Below are positions 6,034-15,581 of a stretch of 17,801 nt of DNA, one piece after another. This DNA comes from Thermoanaerobaculia bacterium (GTDB taxonomy: Bacteria; Acidobacteriota; Thermoanaerobaculia; Multivoradales; UBA5704). Positions within the stretch are counted from its first letter, which is position 1; every line of letters begins with the position of its first letter. A program made the position numbers and the translations under genes. The notes under the pieces were generated by a model. The model ran no database searches, was not told where the DNA came from, and saw nothing but the letters and a program-made list of their open reading frames with translations. Location: assembly GCA_025937035.1 (NCBI GenBank), contig JAICSG010000012.1:1-17801 (forward strand). Reading direction: 5' to 3'.

Positions 6034-7239
6034 ATGAGAGCCCGAGCCCTGCTGCTGTTCCTGGGAGTCCTCGCCGGTTGCGCCGCCGCGCCGAAGATCG
6101 CCGGCCACCCGGAGCCGGTCCTCCACGCCATCCGGCGCCTGGACGGCCGTACCCTGACGCCCGAGCAGGTCGCGGCCACCGTGGAGCGGCTCATGGCCGC
6201 CGGAAAGGTCCCCGGCCTGGCCCTCGCCATCCTCAACGGCGGCGAGATCGTCTACCTGAAGGGCTTCGGCCTGCGGAACGTAGAAAAGCAGCTCCCCCTC
6301 ACCGAAGAGACCACGATGTACGCCGCGTCGTTCACCAAGGCGATGTTCGCCTGCCTGGTGATGCAGCTCGTCGAGGAGGGGGTGATCGATCTCGACCGGC
6401 CGATCTCCGCGTATCTTAAAAAGCCGCTCCCCGAATATGAGAAGTACGCCGACCTCGCGGGCGACGAGCGCTGGCGGCGCTTCACCCCGCGCATGCTGCT
6501 GAGCCACACCAGCGGCTTGCCGAACTGGCGATGGATCAACGACGACGGCAAGCTCGACATCAAATTCGAGCCCGGCTCCCGCTACAGCTACTCGGGCGAG
6601 GGGATCAATCTGTTGCAATTCGCGATCGAGGAGAGCACCGGGCGCCAGGTCGGCGAGATGATGCAGCGGCGCGTCTTCGACCGTTTCGGCATGACGCGCA
6701 CCAGCATGGTCTGGCAGCCGGCGTTCGAAACCAATTACGCGCTGGGCTACGACGAGCAGGGAAAAGTGATCGGTCACAACAAGCGGACCGCCGTGCGCGC
6801 GGCGGGCTCGGCGGACACCGACATCGCCGACATGGCGCGCTTCCTGCGCGGCGTCCTGCGCGGCGAGGGTTTGAGCCGGCGCGCCCGGGAGGCGATGCTC
6901 TCCCCCCAGATCCGCATCCTCTCGGCCTACCAGTTCCCCACCCCCAGGCCGGAGACCACCGGCCGCGACGACGCCATCCGGCTCTCCTACGGGCTCGGCT
7001 GGGGGCTCTTCTGGTCCCCCTATGGCAAGGCTTTCTTCAAGGAGGGGCACGACGACGGCTGGGAGAACTACATGGTGGCCTTCGACGGCCCGAAGACGGC
7101 GATGATCCTGATGACCAACAGCTCCAACGGCGAGAGCATCTTCACCGAGCTGCTGGCCACCCTGATCGGCGACACCTACACGCCGTCGGTCTGGGAGCGC
7201 TACGTCCCCTACGACCAGAAGGCGGCGGGAGCCCCCTGA
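6034..7239 (+). CDS. class-C beta-lactamase-fold serine hydrolase, lipoprotein
   Basis: 401 residues. The signal peptide ends in LAGC, with the lipidated cysteine at residue 16, so the enzyme is probably anchored in the outer membrane or periplasm. The beta-lactamase/transpeptidase-like (PF00144) fold begins near residue 45. The catalytic SxxK is S99-F-T-K102 in YAASFTKAM. The LLSHTSGLPN block is at 155-164. The YxN position is Y186-S-G188, so Asn is replaced by Gly. The KTG-equivalent region is FFKEGHDDGW (334-343). Relatives are esterases, D-aminopeptidases or penicillin-binding-protein-like peptidases, so true beta-lactam hydrolysis should not be assumed. GAGGAG lies 5 bases before the ATG. 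It follows the cupin gene by 20 bases. Confidence 0.92.
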   Translation: MRARALLLFLGVLAGCAAAPKIAGHPEPVLHAIRRLDGRTLTPEQVAATVERLMAAGKVPGLALAILNGGEIVYLKGFGLRNVEKQLPLTEETTMYAASFTKAMFACLVMQLVEEGVIDLDRPISAYLKKPLPEYEKYADLAGDERWRRFTPRMLLSHTSGLPNWRWINDDGKLDIKFEPGSRYSYSGEGINLLQFAIEESTGRQVGEMMQRRVFDRFGMTRTSMVWQPAFETNYALGYDEQGKVIGHNKRTAVRAAGSADTDIADMARFLRGVLRGEGLSRRAREAMLSPQIRILSAYQFPTPRPETTGRDDAIRLSYGLGWGLFWSPYGKAFFKEGHDDGWENYMVAFDGPKTAMILMTNSSNGESIFTELLATLIGDTYTPSVWERYVPYDQKAAGAP

Positions 7240-7337
7240 GGAGAGCGCATGGCCCGGCCCTTGCAAAGTATGTCGGGCGCAGTAGCTGTAAGCAGCCTGA
7301 CCAGGCGTCCAATCACGCCGAACGCAAGGAGACCGCC

Positions 7338-7487
7338 ATGCTTTTGACCATTGCGATCATTCTGTTCATCCTCTGGGCTCTCGGGTTCTTCGCCTTCCAC
7401 GTCGCCGGCGGGTTGATCCACCTGCTGCTGGTGATCGCGGTCATCGTGATCATCGTCCACCTGATTCAGGGACGACGACCGCTCTGA
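7338..7487 (+). CDS. 49-residue two-helix membrane peptide (lmo0937-like)
   Basis: The ATG at 7338 has AAGGAG 7 bases upstream (AAGGAGACCGCCATG). The product is MLLTIAIILFILWALGFFAF, a short HVAGGLIH turn, a second hydrophobic segment LLLVIAVIVIIVHLI, and a basic QGRRPL tail. This is the size and pattern of the small lmo0937/DUF5670-type membrane proteins, which often accompany stress genes; their function is unknown. The last 38 bases overlap the 3' end of the convergent MMPL exporter gene. The preceding 98 bases after the hydrolase gene show no other feature. Confidence 0.8.
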   Translation: MLLTIAIILFILWALGFFAFHVAGGLIHLLLVIAVIVIIVHLIQGRRPL

Positions 7488-10098
7488 GCCCCGCCGGAGC
7501 CGGGTGGGGGACTGGGCGCCGCCGCTCCGCCAGGATGGGGACCACCAGCACCGTCGCCGCCACGCAGGAGGTGAGGCTGAGCGCCAGCAGGCCGCCCAGG
7601 CGGTGGTTCGCCGGCACCTGGGAGAGGAGCAGGACGGCGAAGCCCAGGACCGTGCTGGCGGCGTCGGTGAGGATGGCGGGCCCGGTCGCCTCCAGGGCCG
7701 CGGCGGCGGCGTCCTCACCCCGCAGCCCGCGCCGACCCAGGCGCTCCATCCGGTCGAGGAGATGGATGGCGTAGTCGACCCCCACCCCCAGCGTCATGCC
7801 CGCGAACATCGAGGTGGCGACCCCCAGGGGGACCCCCCACCAGCCCAGGGCCGCGAAGTTGAGGAGGACCGCGAACGCCGCCGGCAGCACGCAGAGCAGG
7901 CCGCGGCGGAGCGAGCGGGAGAGCCCGGCGGTCACCGCGAAGATCCCCAGCAGCGAGAGGGCCAGCGACTCCACCTGGGTCGTCACCACCCCGGCGATCA
8001 GCGCCTGGCTCACCGCCACGTCCCCCGCGAAGCCCAGCCGGGCCCCGTGGGGCGCCAGGTGGTCCCGCTCCCAGGCGCGCAGGGCCGCCATCAGCCGGGC
8101 GGTCTCCGCGTAGTTGGAGCCGCGCAGGAAGACGGTCACCAGCCCGCGGGTCAGGCCGGCGTCCACGATCCGGCGCAGGCGCTCCTCGCCCAGGGCGCGC
8201 CCGGTGTTGTGCCAGAGGATGTCCGCCTCTCGCGGCGAGCCCGGCAGCCGCCGGGGGCCCGCGGCGTCCGGCCGCATCAGGAAGGCGGCGGTCTCCAGCA
8301 GCTCCGCCGGTCCCGAGACCTTCCCCACGCCCGGCCAGCCGGCCAGGAAACGCTCGAGATCCCGCACCCGCTCCAGGGTCGCCGGCACCGCCAGCGGCTC
8401 CAGCCGGATCTCCCAGGACACCGGCACGCCGGGGCCGGCGCCCAGCCCGAAGCGCGGCGAGCCGCCGGTCAACGGCCAGCTCAGGGCAATCCGGGGCCCC
8501 TCGGGCCGGACGGCCGCCACCCAGGACCCCCAGCGCGGACCGTCGGCGCGCCGGAGATCGAGGAAGCTCCCCGGGAGCCGCGCCGAGGGCATGCCGGCGG
8601 CGGGCAGGAGCAGGGAGCGGTCTCCCACCGCCGCGCCGTCCACCGTCCCCGACCGGTGGAAGCCGGGCGCCTCCACCACCACCCGCAGGAGGTTGGAGCC
8701 GGCGAAGTCGCGGTCGAAGCGGCGCATGGCGCGGGCGAAGCCGCTCGCCGGCGCGAAACCGTCCACCCAGCTGTCCTGCACCTCCAGCCGCCGCAGGCCG
8801 TCGGCCGCCAGCAGCGCGGCGAGAGCGGCGGCGGCCAGCACGGCCCGCCGCCGGTGGATGGCGAAACGTCCGAGGGTGGAGAAGAGCCGCGCCGCCGGGG
8901 AGGGGCGGAGCGGCCGGCGGCGGGCGATCCAGCCCGGGGGGAGCAGGGCGAGGGCGGCGGGGACCGCGGTCAGCGATCCCAGCAGGCAGAGCAGGGCTCC
9001 GGCCGCCGCGAACAGCCCGAACGCCCGCACCGGCGCCACCGGGGAGAGCGAGAACGACAGGAACCCGGCCGCCGTGGTGGCCGCCGCCTGCAGCACGGGG
9101 GACTCCACCTCCGCGACGGCGGCGGCGGCGAGCTCCCCGGCCGTGGCCTCCGGACGCTCGTCCCGCAGCGCCGCGAAACGCCGGAACAGGTGCACCTCGC
9201 TCGCCGTGCCCACGGCGATCAGCAGCACGGGCAGCACGGCCGTGGTGAGATAGACGGGCACGCCGAGCCACCCCATCAGGCCGAACGACACGATCAGGCA
9301 GACTCCCACCTTGAGCAGAGGAAGGGCGGCCGCCGCCATCCGGCCGAAGGCGGCGAGAAAGACCAGGCCCATCAGGACCAGGGCCAGAGGCACCAGCCCG
9401 ATCCGCCGTCCCTCCGCGTCCCGCTCTGCTCCCACCCAGGCCGCGGGAATTCCGAGGTCGGCCAGGATGTGGCTGCCGAGCAGCGCCTCGGCCGCCGGCG
9501 CGCCCACCACCTCGATCCGGTCGCCGTCTCCGGCGTATGCCTCCGCCACCTTCCGCATGCGCCGGTAGAAGGCCGCCCGGTCCACGCCCGGCGGCACGCC
9601 GACCACCACCGCGGCGCTGCGCCCGGCGCGGCCCACCAGGAGGCCGTCCCACACCCCGATGCGGGCGAGGTCCGCGCGCAGCCTGGCGACCTCCGCGGGA
9701 GCCGTGGGGAGGGGGTCGAGCAGGGTGCTCCTCTGGAGCGTGCCGGGGCGGAAACGGAAGCCCCGCTCCGTGGCCAGGCTGGTCACGTTGTCCGGACCGA
9801 CGCCGCCGAGGCGGATCAAGGCCGCGGTCAGATCCCGCACCCGGCGCAGCGTCGGCGGCCGGAAGATCCCTTCCGGACCGTCCGCCCGTACCACGGCCAC
9901 GAGCGGGTCGCGGCTCCCGGACCACCGGCGGACCTCCCGGTCGTAGACCGCCTCCGGCGCACGAGCGGGGATGAGGGCCCGGCCGTCCATGCGCAGCCCG
10001 AGGCGCGCCAGGCCGGGGACCGAGGCCAGGACCAGCAGAGCCACGGCGGACAGCGTCCGGCGCGGGTGCCGGAGGGCGGCTCGGGAGAGCGGATTCAC
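7450..10098 (-). CDS. MMPL/RND-superfamily exporter, single polypeptide
   Basis: 882 residues with the two-fold repeat of RND/MMPL proteins: an N-terminal helix (about 14-33), a large periplasmic region (35-230), helices 2-6 (about 235-395), a basic loop, then the second half with a helix near 420, a periplasmic region (440-720) and five last helices. The second half keeps the proton-relay motif GVGVDYAIHL with D775. At the equivalent place in the first half the sequence is AVGTASEVHLF, so the Asp is replaced by Ser300 next to E301. No membrane-fusion or outer-membrane partner is nearby, suggesting an MMPL/HpnN-like lipid or hopanoid exporter and not a tripartite drug pump; that is inference. 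The start is GTG at 10098 with GAGGAG about 11 bases upstream. It overlaps the 49-residue peptide gene by 38 bases at its 3' end. Confidence 0.9.
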   Translation of the reverse strand: MNPLSRAALRHPRRTLSAVALLVLASVPGLARLGLRMDGRALIPARAPEAVYDREVRRWSGSRDPLVAVVRADGPEGIFRPPTLRRVRDLTAALIRLGGVGPDNVTSLATERGFRFRPGTLQRSTLLDPLPTAPAEVARLRADLARIGVWDGLLVGRAGRSAAVVVGVPPGVDRAAFYRRMRKVAEAYAGDGDRIEVVGAPAAEALLGSHILADLGIPAAWVGAERDAEGRRIGLVPLALVLMGLVFLAAFGRMAAAALPLLKVGVCLIVSFGLMGWLGVPVYLTTAVLPVLLIAVGTASEVHLFRRFAALRDERPEATAGELAAAAVAEVESPVLQAAATTAAGFLSFSLSPVAPVRAFGLFAAAGALLCLLGSLTAVPAALALLPPGWIARRRPLRPSPAARLFSTLGRFAIHRRRAVLAAAALAALLAADGLRRLEVQDSWVDGFAPASGFARAMRRFDRDFAGSNLLRVVVEAPGFHRSGTVDGAAVGDRSLLLPAAGMPSARLPGSFLDLRRADGPRWGSWVAAVRPEGPRIALSWPLTGGSPRFGLGAGPGVPVSWEIRLEPLAVPATLERVRDLERFLAGWPGVGKVSGPAELLETAAFLMRPDAAGPRRLPGSPREADILWHNTGRALGEERLRRIVDAGLTRGLVTVFLRGSNYAETARLMAALRAWERDHLAPHGARLGFAGDVAVSQALIAGVVTTQVESLALSLLGIFAVTAGLSRSLRRGLLCVLPAAFAVLLNFAALGWWGVPLGVATSMFAGMTLGVGVDYAIHLLDRMERLGRRGLRGEDAAAAALEATGPAILTDAASTVLGFAVLLLSQVPANHRLGGLLALSLTSCVAATVLVVPILAERRRPVPHPAPAGLRAVVVPESGGR

Positions 10099-10116
10099 GG
10101 GGCGGCGTTCTCCTCG

Positions 10117-10150
10117 CCAGTCGAGGCCGGCACGGGCCGGCCTCGACTGG
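10117..10150 (-). terminator. strong hairpin after the secreted-protein gene
   Basis: A perfect 14-bp stem, CCAGTCGAGGCCGG (10117-10130) and its complement (10137-10150), with a 6-base loop. It starts 14 bases after the stop codon of the minus-strand secreted-protein gene and lies 18 bases before the exporter start. There is no U-run, so it may be a weak terminator, an mRNA 3'-end stabiliser or an attenuator between the two genes. Confidence 0.6.
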
Positions 10151-10164
10151 CTCCAAAGGGGTCT

Positions 10165-10905
10165 CTACTTCTTCGTGGTGTTGGTGGTGGCGGTGGCCTG
10201 GGTGCCGCTGTTCCCCGTCGCCATCGTCACGGTCCCGGTGGTCGTGCCCGCATAGCCGGCCAGCTTGCCGCCCGCCGCGCCGACGAAGCGGATGCTGTAG
10301 CCGACGTTGAACTTGCTGCTCACCGCGTAGCTGCCGTCCGGCTGCCGGGTCAGCGTCGTGCTGCCGGGGCTGGGGAAGCCGTTGGCGGTGCCGCCCACCA
10401 CCTCGAAGAGGTCGAAGTCGGGATCGCCGGTGATCGAGCCCTGGATGCGCTGCATGTCGGTCTGGAAGCTCTGCACCGGCGCGCCGTTCGCCCGCGGCCC
10501 GGTGGCGATCTGCACGCCCAGCGGGACGTTGACGATGCGGCTCCAGCCCGACAGCACGCCCGTGCCGCTCAACCGGAACACCCCGGTCGAGTTGAAATTC
10601 TCCACCTCGCCTCCCAGCGGTCCGCCGGGGGAGTTGCAGGGGCCGCCGGTGCTCTGCTCGCAGATGAAGTTCCGGTGGATCGGCGCCATGATGATCGTCG
10701 TGCCCGGGGGCAGCCCGTCGGCGATCATATGGAACTGGTCGGGGCTCAGATAATCGCATCCGGCGGGCGGTAGCGTCACCGTTCCCGTGCCGTTGTCGGG
10801 CTCGAAGCAGGGGTTCGGGGTCTGAGCCCGAGCCCCTCCGGCGGCCACCATCACGCCGAGAGCCACCAGAGCCACTCCACGCAGCCTCGCTTGCAGTCGT
10901 TTCAT
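10165..10905 (-). CDS. uncharacterised secreted protein
   Basis: 246 residues with a clear Sec signal peptide: basic MKRLQARLR, core GVALVALGVMVAAGG, cleavage after ARA-27. The mature part has PCFEPDNGTGTVTLPPAGCD, then YLSPDQFHMIADGLPPGTTI, four cysteines (33, 50, 82, 90), LSGWSRIVNVPLGVQI, a segment DMQRIQGSITGDPDFDLFEV and GGKLAGYAGTTTGTVTM. This looks like a beta-rich extracytoplasmic protein of an uncharacterised family; from memory, similar layouts occur in planctomycete- and acidobacterium-type genomes, which I could not check. The C-terminal tail is Thr-rich and ends in KK, with no PEP-CTERM or LPXTG sorting signal. AAGGAGGAG lies close before the ATG. Confidence 0.7.
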   Translation of the reverse strand: MKRLQARLRGVALVALGVMVAAGGARAQTPNPCFEPDNGTGTVTLPPAGCDYLSPDQFHMIADGLPPGTTIIMAPIHRNFICEQSTGGPCNSPGGPLGGEVENFNSTGVFRLSGTGVLSGWSRIVNVPLGVQIATGPRANGAPVQSFQTDMQRIQGSITGDPDFDLFEVVGGTANGFPSPGSTTLTRQPDGSYAVSSKFNVGYSIRFVGAAGGKLAGYAGTTTGTVTMATGNSGTQATATTNTTKK

Positions 10906-10979
10906 CCTGACTCCTCCTTCTGCAGCCCGGCCTCTCCGAGGCCGGGTGGTGATGAATGGAGGCGAGCCCGCGGCCTCAT
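10902..10979 (-). CDS. possible 25-codon leader ORF overlapping the secreted-protein start
   Basis: The ATG at 10979 is preceded by AAAGGAGG (10 bases away) and encodes MRPRARLHSSPPGLGEAGLQ followed by KEESG. Its TGA overlaps the ATG of the secreted-protein gene as ATGA. The ORF contains a 9-bp hairpin, CCCGGCCTC / GAGGCCGGG (10926-10934 and 10938-10946), with a 3-base loop. The layout could couple translation of the leader to the downstream gene. It may also be chance, since the downstream gene has its own good ribosome site inside the leader. Confidence 0.3.
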   Translation of the reverse strand: MRPRARLHSSPPGLGEAGLQKEESG

Positions 10980-11079
10980 GACGCGGGATCCTCCTTTAGA
11001 GATTGTGCTTTAACTTAGAATTTGCGAGCCTGTCGGAATGGCAGGCCCGGTGCGTGAAGCTTCGGGAGGCGGAGCGGAG

Positions 11080-11850
11080 CTAACCGAGTTGGCCTTTGAG
11101 CCGCTCGATCTCCGCCTTGAGCCGAGAGACTTCCTGCTCCGCCCGGAGACGCCCTTCCCGGGAATCGAGCAGCCGCTCTCCCGTCGCGGCGTCGAAGAGG
11201 CACAGGGACCGGCCTTCCGGCGCCACCGCGAACCGGACGCCGGTCGTCGCCGAGAGGAGGCCCCCTTGGGCATCGGGCGGGATGGGCCGATACCGTCCCG
11301 CCGCGTCCAGACGGTACCCGGTCAGGCGGCAGGAGGGGTTGGGAGGATCGACGATCAGGTACTCCGCGATCCCCGCGCGCTCGTAGATCTCGACCTTGTC
11401 GTCATGATCGGCGCTCCGGTGCTCGGGCTCGTCGGAGACGAATTCGATGACGAGGACCGGCCGGGTGCCCTCCCTGCGGACGTCGAAGCTGCGGCGGAAT
11501 CTGGTCTTGTCGCGGACGCCGGGGATCACGGCGACGTCGGGCGACGGGTTGGGCAACCCCCGGATCCTCCAGATGATCTTGAGGTCGCAGGAGACGAACA
11601 CGTCGGGACGCGACTCGTAGCGCCAGGACAGGATGTCCCACAGCTCATGGACGGCCGCGACATGCCAACTGTTTTGGGTCGCGTGATCCCCCAACTGGGG
11701 ATCGAGCAGGTCGGCGGCGGTCAGCGGCTCCTCCCGCATCTCGGTCTTCCCGTCCGGCAGCCGGACGACGCGGTACCGCCAGCCGAGACGGAACGGATCG
11801 TCGTCCACAGTCTCCTCGCAGGCCGGTGCTTTGCGCGCTGGCTCGCTCAT
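11080..11850 (-). CDS. Uma2-family (DUF820) PD-(D/E)XK nuclease-like protein
   Basis: 256 residues. The DUF820/Uma2 restriction-endonuclease-like core spans about 45-170. The PD-(D/E)XK residues are probably D105 (NPSPDVAVIPG), E136 (PVLVIEFVSDE) and K152 (HDDKVEIYERAGIAEYLIVD, whose end is highly characteristic). The C-terminus (residues 228-256, REGRLRAEQEVSRLKAEIER) forms a short coiled coil, common in these proteins. Uma2 proteins are usually abundant paralogues of unknown role, perhaps linked to mobile DNA. The gene stands alone between divergent uvrA and the secreted-protein leader. Its start overlaps a -10-like box and palindrome described separately. Confidence 0.93.
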   Translation of the reverse strand: MSEPARKAPACEETVDDDPFRLGWRYRVVRLPDGKTEMREEPLTAADLLDPQLGDHATQNSWHVAAVHELWDILSWRYESRPDVFVSCDLKIIWRIRGLPNPSPDVAVIPGVRDKTRFRRSFDVRREGTRPVLVIEFVSDEPEHRSADHDDKVEIYERAGIAEYLIVDPPNPSCRLTGYRLDAAGRYRPIPPDAQGGLLSATTGVRFAVAPEGRSLCLFDAATGERLLDSREGRLRAEQEVSRLKAEIERLKGQLG

Positions 11851-11853
11851 AGG

Positions 11854-11887
11854 CTCCTAGTATAGGAGGTGCCCCCAGGTGGGGCAA
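11854..11887 (-). promoter_or_regulatory. candidate sigma-70 promoter and palindrome of the Uma2 gene
   Basis: On the minus strand TTGCCC (11887-11882) is followed by 17 bases and TATACT (11864-11859), which ends 8 bases before the ATG at 11850. The -10 lies in the palindrome CTCCTA-TAC-TAGGAG (11868-11854), and the spacer overlaps a second inverted repeat TGCCCC/GGGGCA (11870-11875 and 11881-11886). Both look like possible operator sites. If the -10 is right, the transcript begins at or close to the start codon. Confidence 0.45.
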
Positions 11888-12005
11888 ATTTACGGATTTA
11901 CGTGCCATGGCGCAAGAGGAGCCTTCCTGGAAGCTTCCGCCGGGAATTCCCCTCATATCCGCCGCGTTTTTCCTCCGGGACCACCCCTGGTCCCCTCCCC
12001 TCTGC

Positions 12006-12011
12006 TAGGAT
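12006..12011 (+). promoter_or_regulatory. -10-like hexamer TAGGAT before uvrA
   Basis: TAGGAT ends 11 bases before the ATG at 12023. No Shine-Dalgarno lies in the 10 bases upstream of the start (AACCGGTCCCT). No clear -35 was found, and no recognisable SOS/LexA operator was found in the 172 bases between the Uma2 gene and uvrA. Confidence 0.35.
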
Positions 12012-12022
12012 AACCGGTCCCT

Positions 12023-14869
<2,847 letters not shown>

Positions 14870-14871
14870 AC

Positions 14872-14914
14872 CCGCCCGGGGATCGATCCCCCGGGCGGCC
14901 CGATCGGTTTTTAT
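14872..14914 (+). terminator. Rho-independent-like terminator of uvrA
   Basis: Starting 3 bases after the uvrA stop, CCGCCCGGGG and CCCCCGGGCGG pair around ATCGAT with one bulged base. A second short palindrome CCGATCGG and the run TTTTTATT follow. The T-run is about 9 bases from the main stem, so the exact stem used is uncertain. The TAA stop of the convergent lectin gene lies inside the T-run, so the element may serve both directions. Confidence 0.6.
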
Positions 14915-15405
14915 TGCGGCTCGTTCTCGAAGAACCACTGCTGGTTGGTCCCGGTGCCGCAGTCCCAGACCTGCACCTTGGTCCCGTTTTGATTGATCGT
15001 TCCGAGGTCGGCGTCGAGGCAGCGGCCGCTCGCCTGGTTCACCATCCGGTAGTTGCCGTCATAGAACCATTTCTGGCTGGAGGCGCCCGTGCAGGTGACC
15101 AGGTTCACTCCGGTGCCGTTGGTGCCGGCGTGGTCGTCGAGGCATCCCGTCGGAGAGTTGCCGACGATCTGGCCGACACTGGGATTGTAGTGCCACTGCT
15201 GATAAATCGACGTGGAGCAGGGCCAGAGCTGCGCGTTGGCGACGGTCCCGGAGTCCAGGCAGCGCGTGCTGGCGCCGTTGTAGACGTGACCGGAATAGAA
15301 CGTGGGAAGGGCCTGCAGGCGGCGGGCGGCTATCGAGCCCGCCGCCACGATCACCAGGGCGAGGATCAGAACGAAGAACGACGGGCGCTTGCAACGATTG
15401 ATCAT
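14911..15405 (-). CDS. ricin-type beta-trefoil lectin domain protein
   Basis: 164 residues from the ATG at 15405, chosen over an earlier ATG at 15444 because AAAGGAG lies 8 bases before it. Residues 9-27 (SFFVLILALVIVAAGSIAA) are a signal peptide or membrane anchor. The rest, about 35-160, is one complete beta-trefoil with the three QxW repeats: QQW at 69-71, QKW at 111-113, QQW at 155-157. Each has a preceding CLD turn (C49, C88, C129) and a second Cys (C63, C105, C149), giving three disulfide-forming pairs. Such domains bind galactose-type sugars or xylan. There is no catalytic domain, so it is a stand-alone secreted or anchored carbohydrate-binding protein. Confidence 0.92.
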   Translation of the reverse strand: MINRCKRPSFFVLILALVIVAAGSIAARRLQALPTFYSGHVYNGASTRCLDSGTVANAQLWPCSTSIYQQWHYNPSVGQIVGNSPTGCLDDHAGTNGTGVNLVTCTGASSQKWFYDGNYRMVNQASGRCLDADLGTINQNGTKVQVWDCGTGTNQQWFFENEPQ

Positions 15406-15474
15406 AACGTTTCTCCTTTCAACGGTGCCTCGTGTTTGATTCATCGAGGCTACCCTCGGACGAGAAAAACGTTA
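15405..15474 (-). promoter_or_regulatory. inverted repeats in the lectin 5' region
   Basis: TAACGTTTCTC (15405-15415) and GAGAAAAACGTTA (15462-15474) form an 11-bp inverted repeat with two unpaired bases. The first arm covers part of the ribosome site and the first base of the ATG. Between them, CGAGG (15445-15449) can pair with either GCCTCG (15427-15432) or CCTCG (15454-15458), so two mutually exclusive hairpins are possible. The region could be an RNA switch or a repressor operator. Confidence 0.35.
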
Positions 15475-15497
15475 CTCCTGCCATTTTCAGTGGTCAA
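15469..15497 (-). promoter_or_regulatory. candidate promoter of the lectin gene
   Basis: On the minus strand, TTGACC (15497-15492) is followed by exactly 17 bases and TAACGT (15474-15469). The -35 matches the sigma-70 consensus in five of six positions; the -10 matches in three, including the first two and last. The transcript would start near 15462, giving a leader of about 55 bases. Confidence 0.4.
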
Positions 15498-15509
15498 TTA
15501 CCTGACCAC
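15490..15509. repeat. palindrome GTGGTCA-N6-TGACCAC
   Basis: A 7-bp inverted repeat with a 6-base centre (ATTACC). It overlaps the candidate -35 of the lectin gene, which is a typical place for a dimeric regulator to bind. It could also form a small hairpin. Confidence 0.55.
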
Positions 15510-15515
15510 ATGAGC

Positions 15516-15581
15516 GCAATATCCTGATAGATCGGGGGCAATATCCTGATAAATGGGGAGCAAGATTTTGATAAATCGGTC
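15516..15581. repeat. three tandem 22-bp direct repeats
   Basis: Units start at 15516, 15538 and 15560: GCAATATCCTGATAGATCGG, GCAATATCCTGATAAATGGG and GCAAGATTTTGATAAATCGG, each followed by two further bases. Units 1 and 2 share 19 of 22 bases; unit 3 shares 16 with each. The period of 22 bp equals about two DNA helical turns. The repeats are AT-rich in a GC-rich window and lie between the C25 peptidase terminator and the lectin promoter. They may be iterated regulator sites or the leftover end of an insertion sequence. Confidence 0.8.

Noticed and set aside
7504..10773. Very long open frame on the plus strand opposite the MMPL gene, and a similarly long minus-strand frame 7715-10759
   Set aside because: Composition is Arg/Gly/Pro/His-rich low complexity from GC-rich codons in shadow frames. 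The MMPL frame has helices and family motifs.
15516..15581. 22-bp repeats considered as a short CRISPR array
   Set aside because: The units are directly abutting with no spacers.
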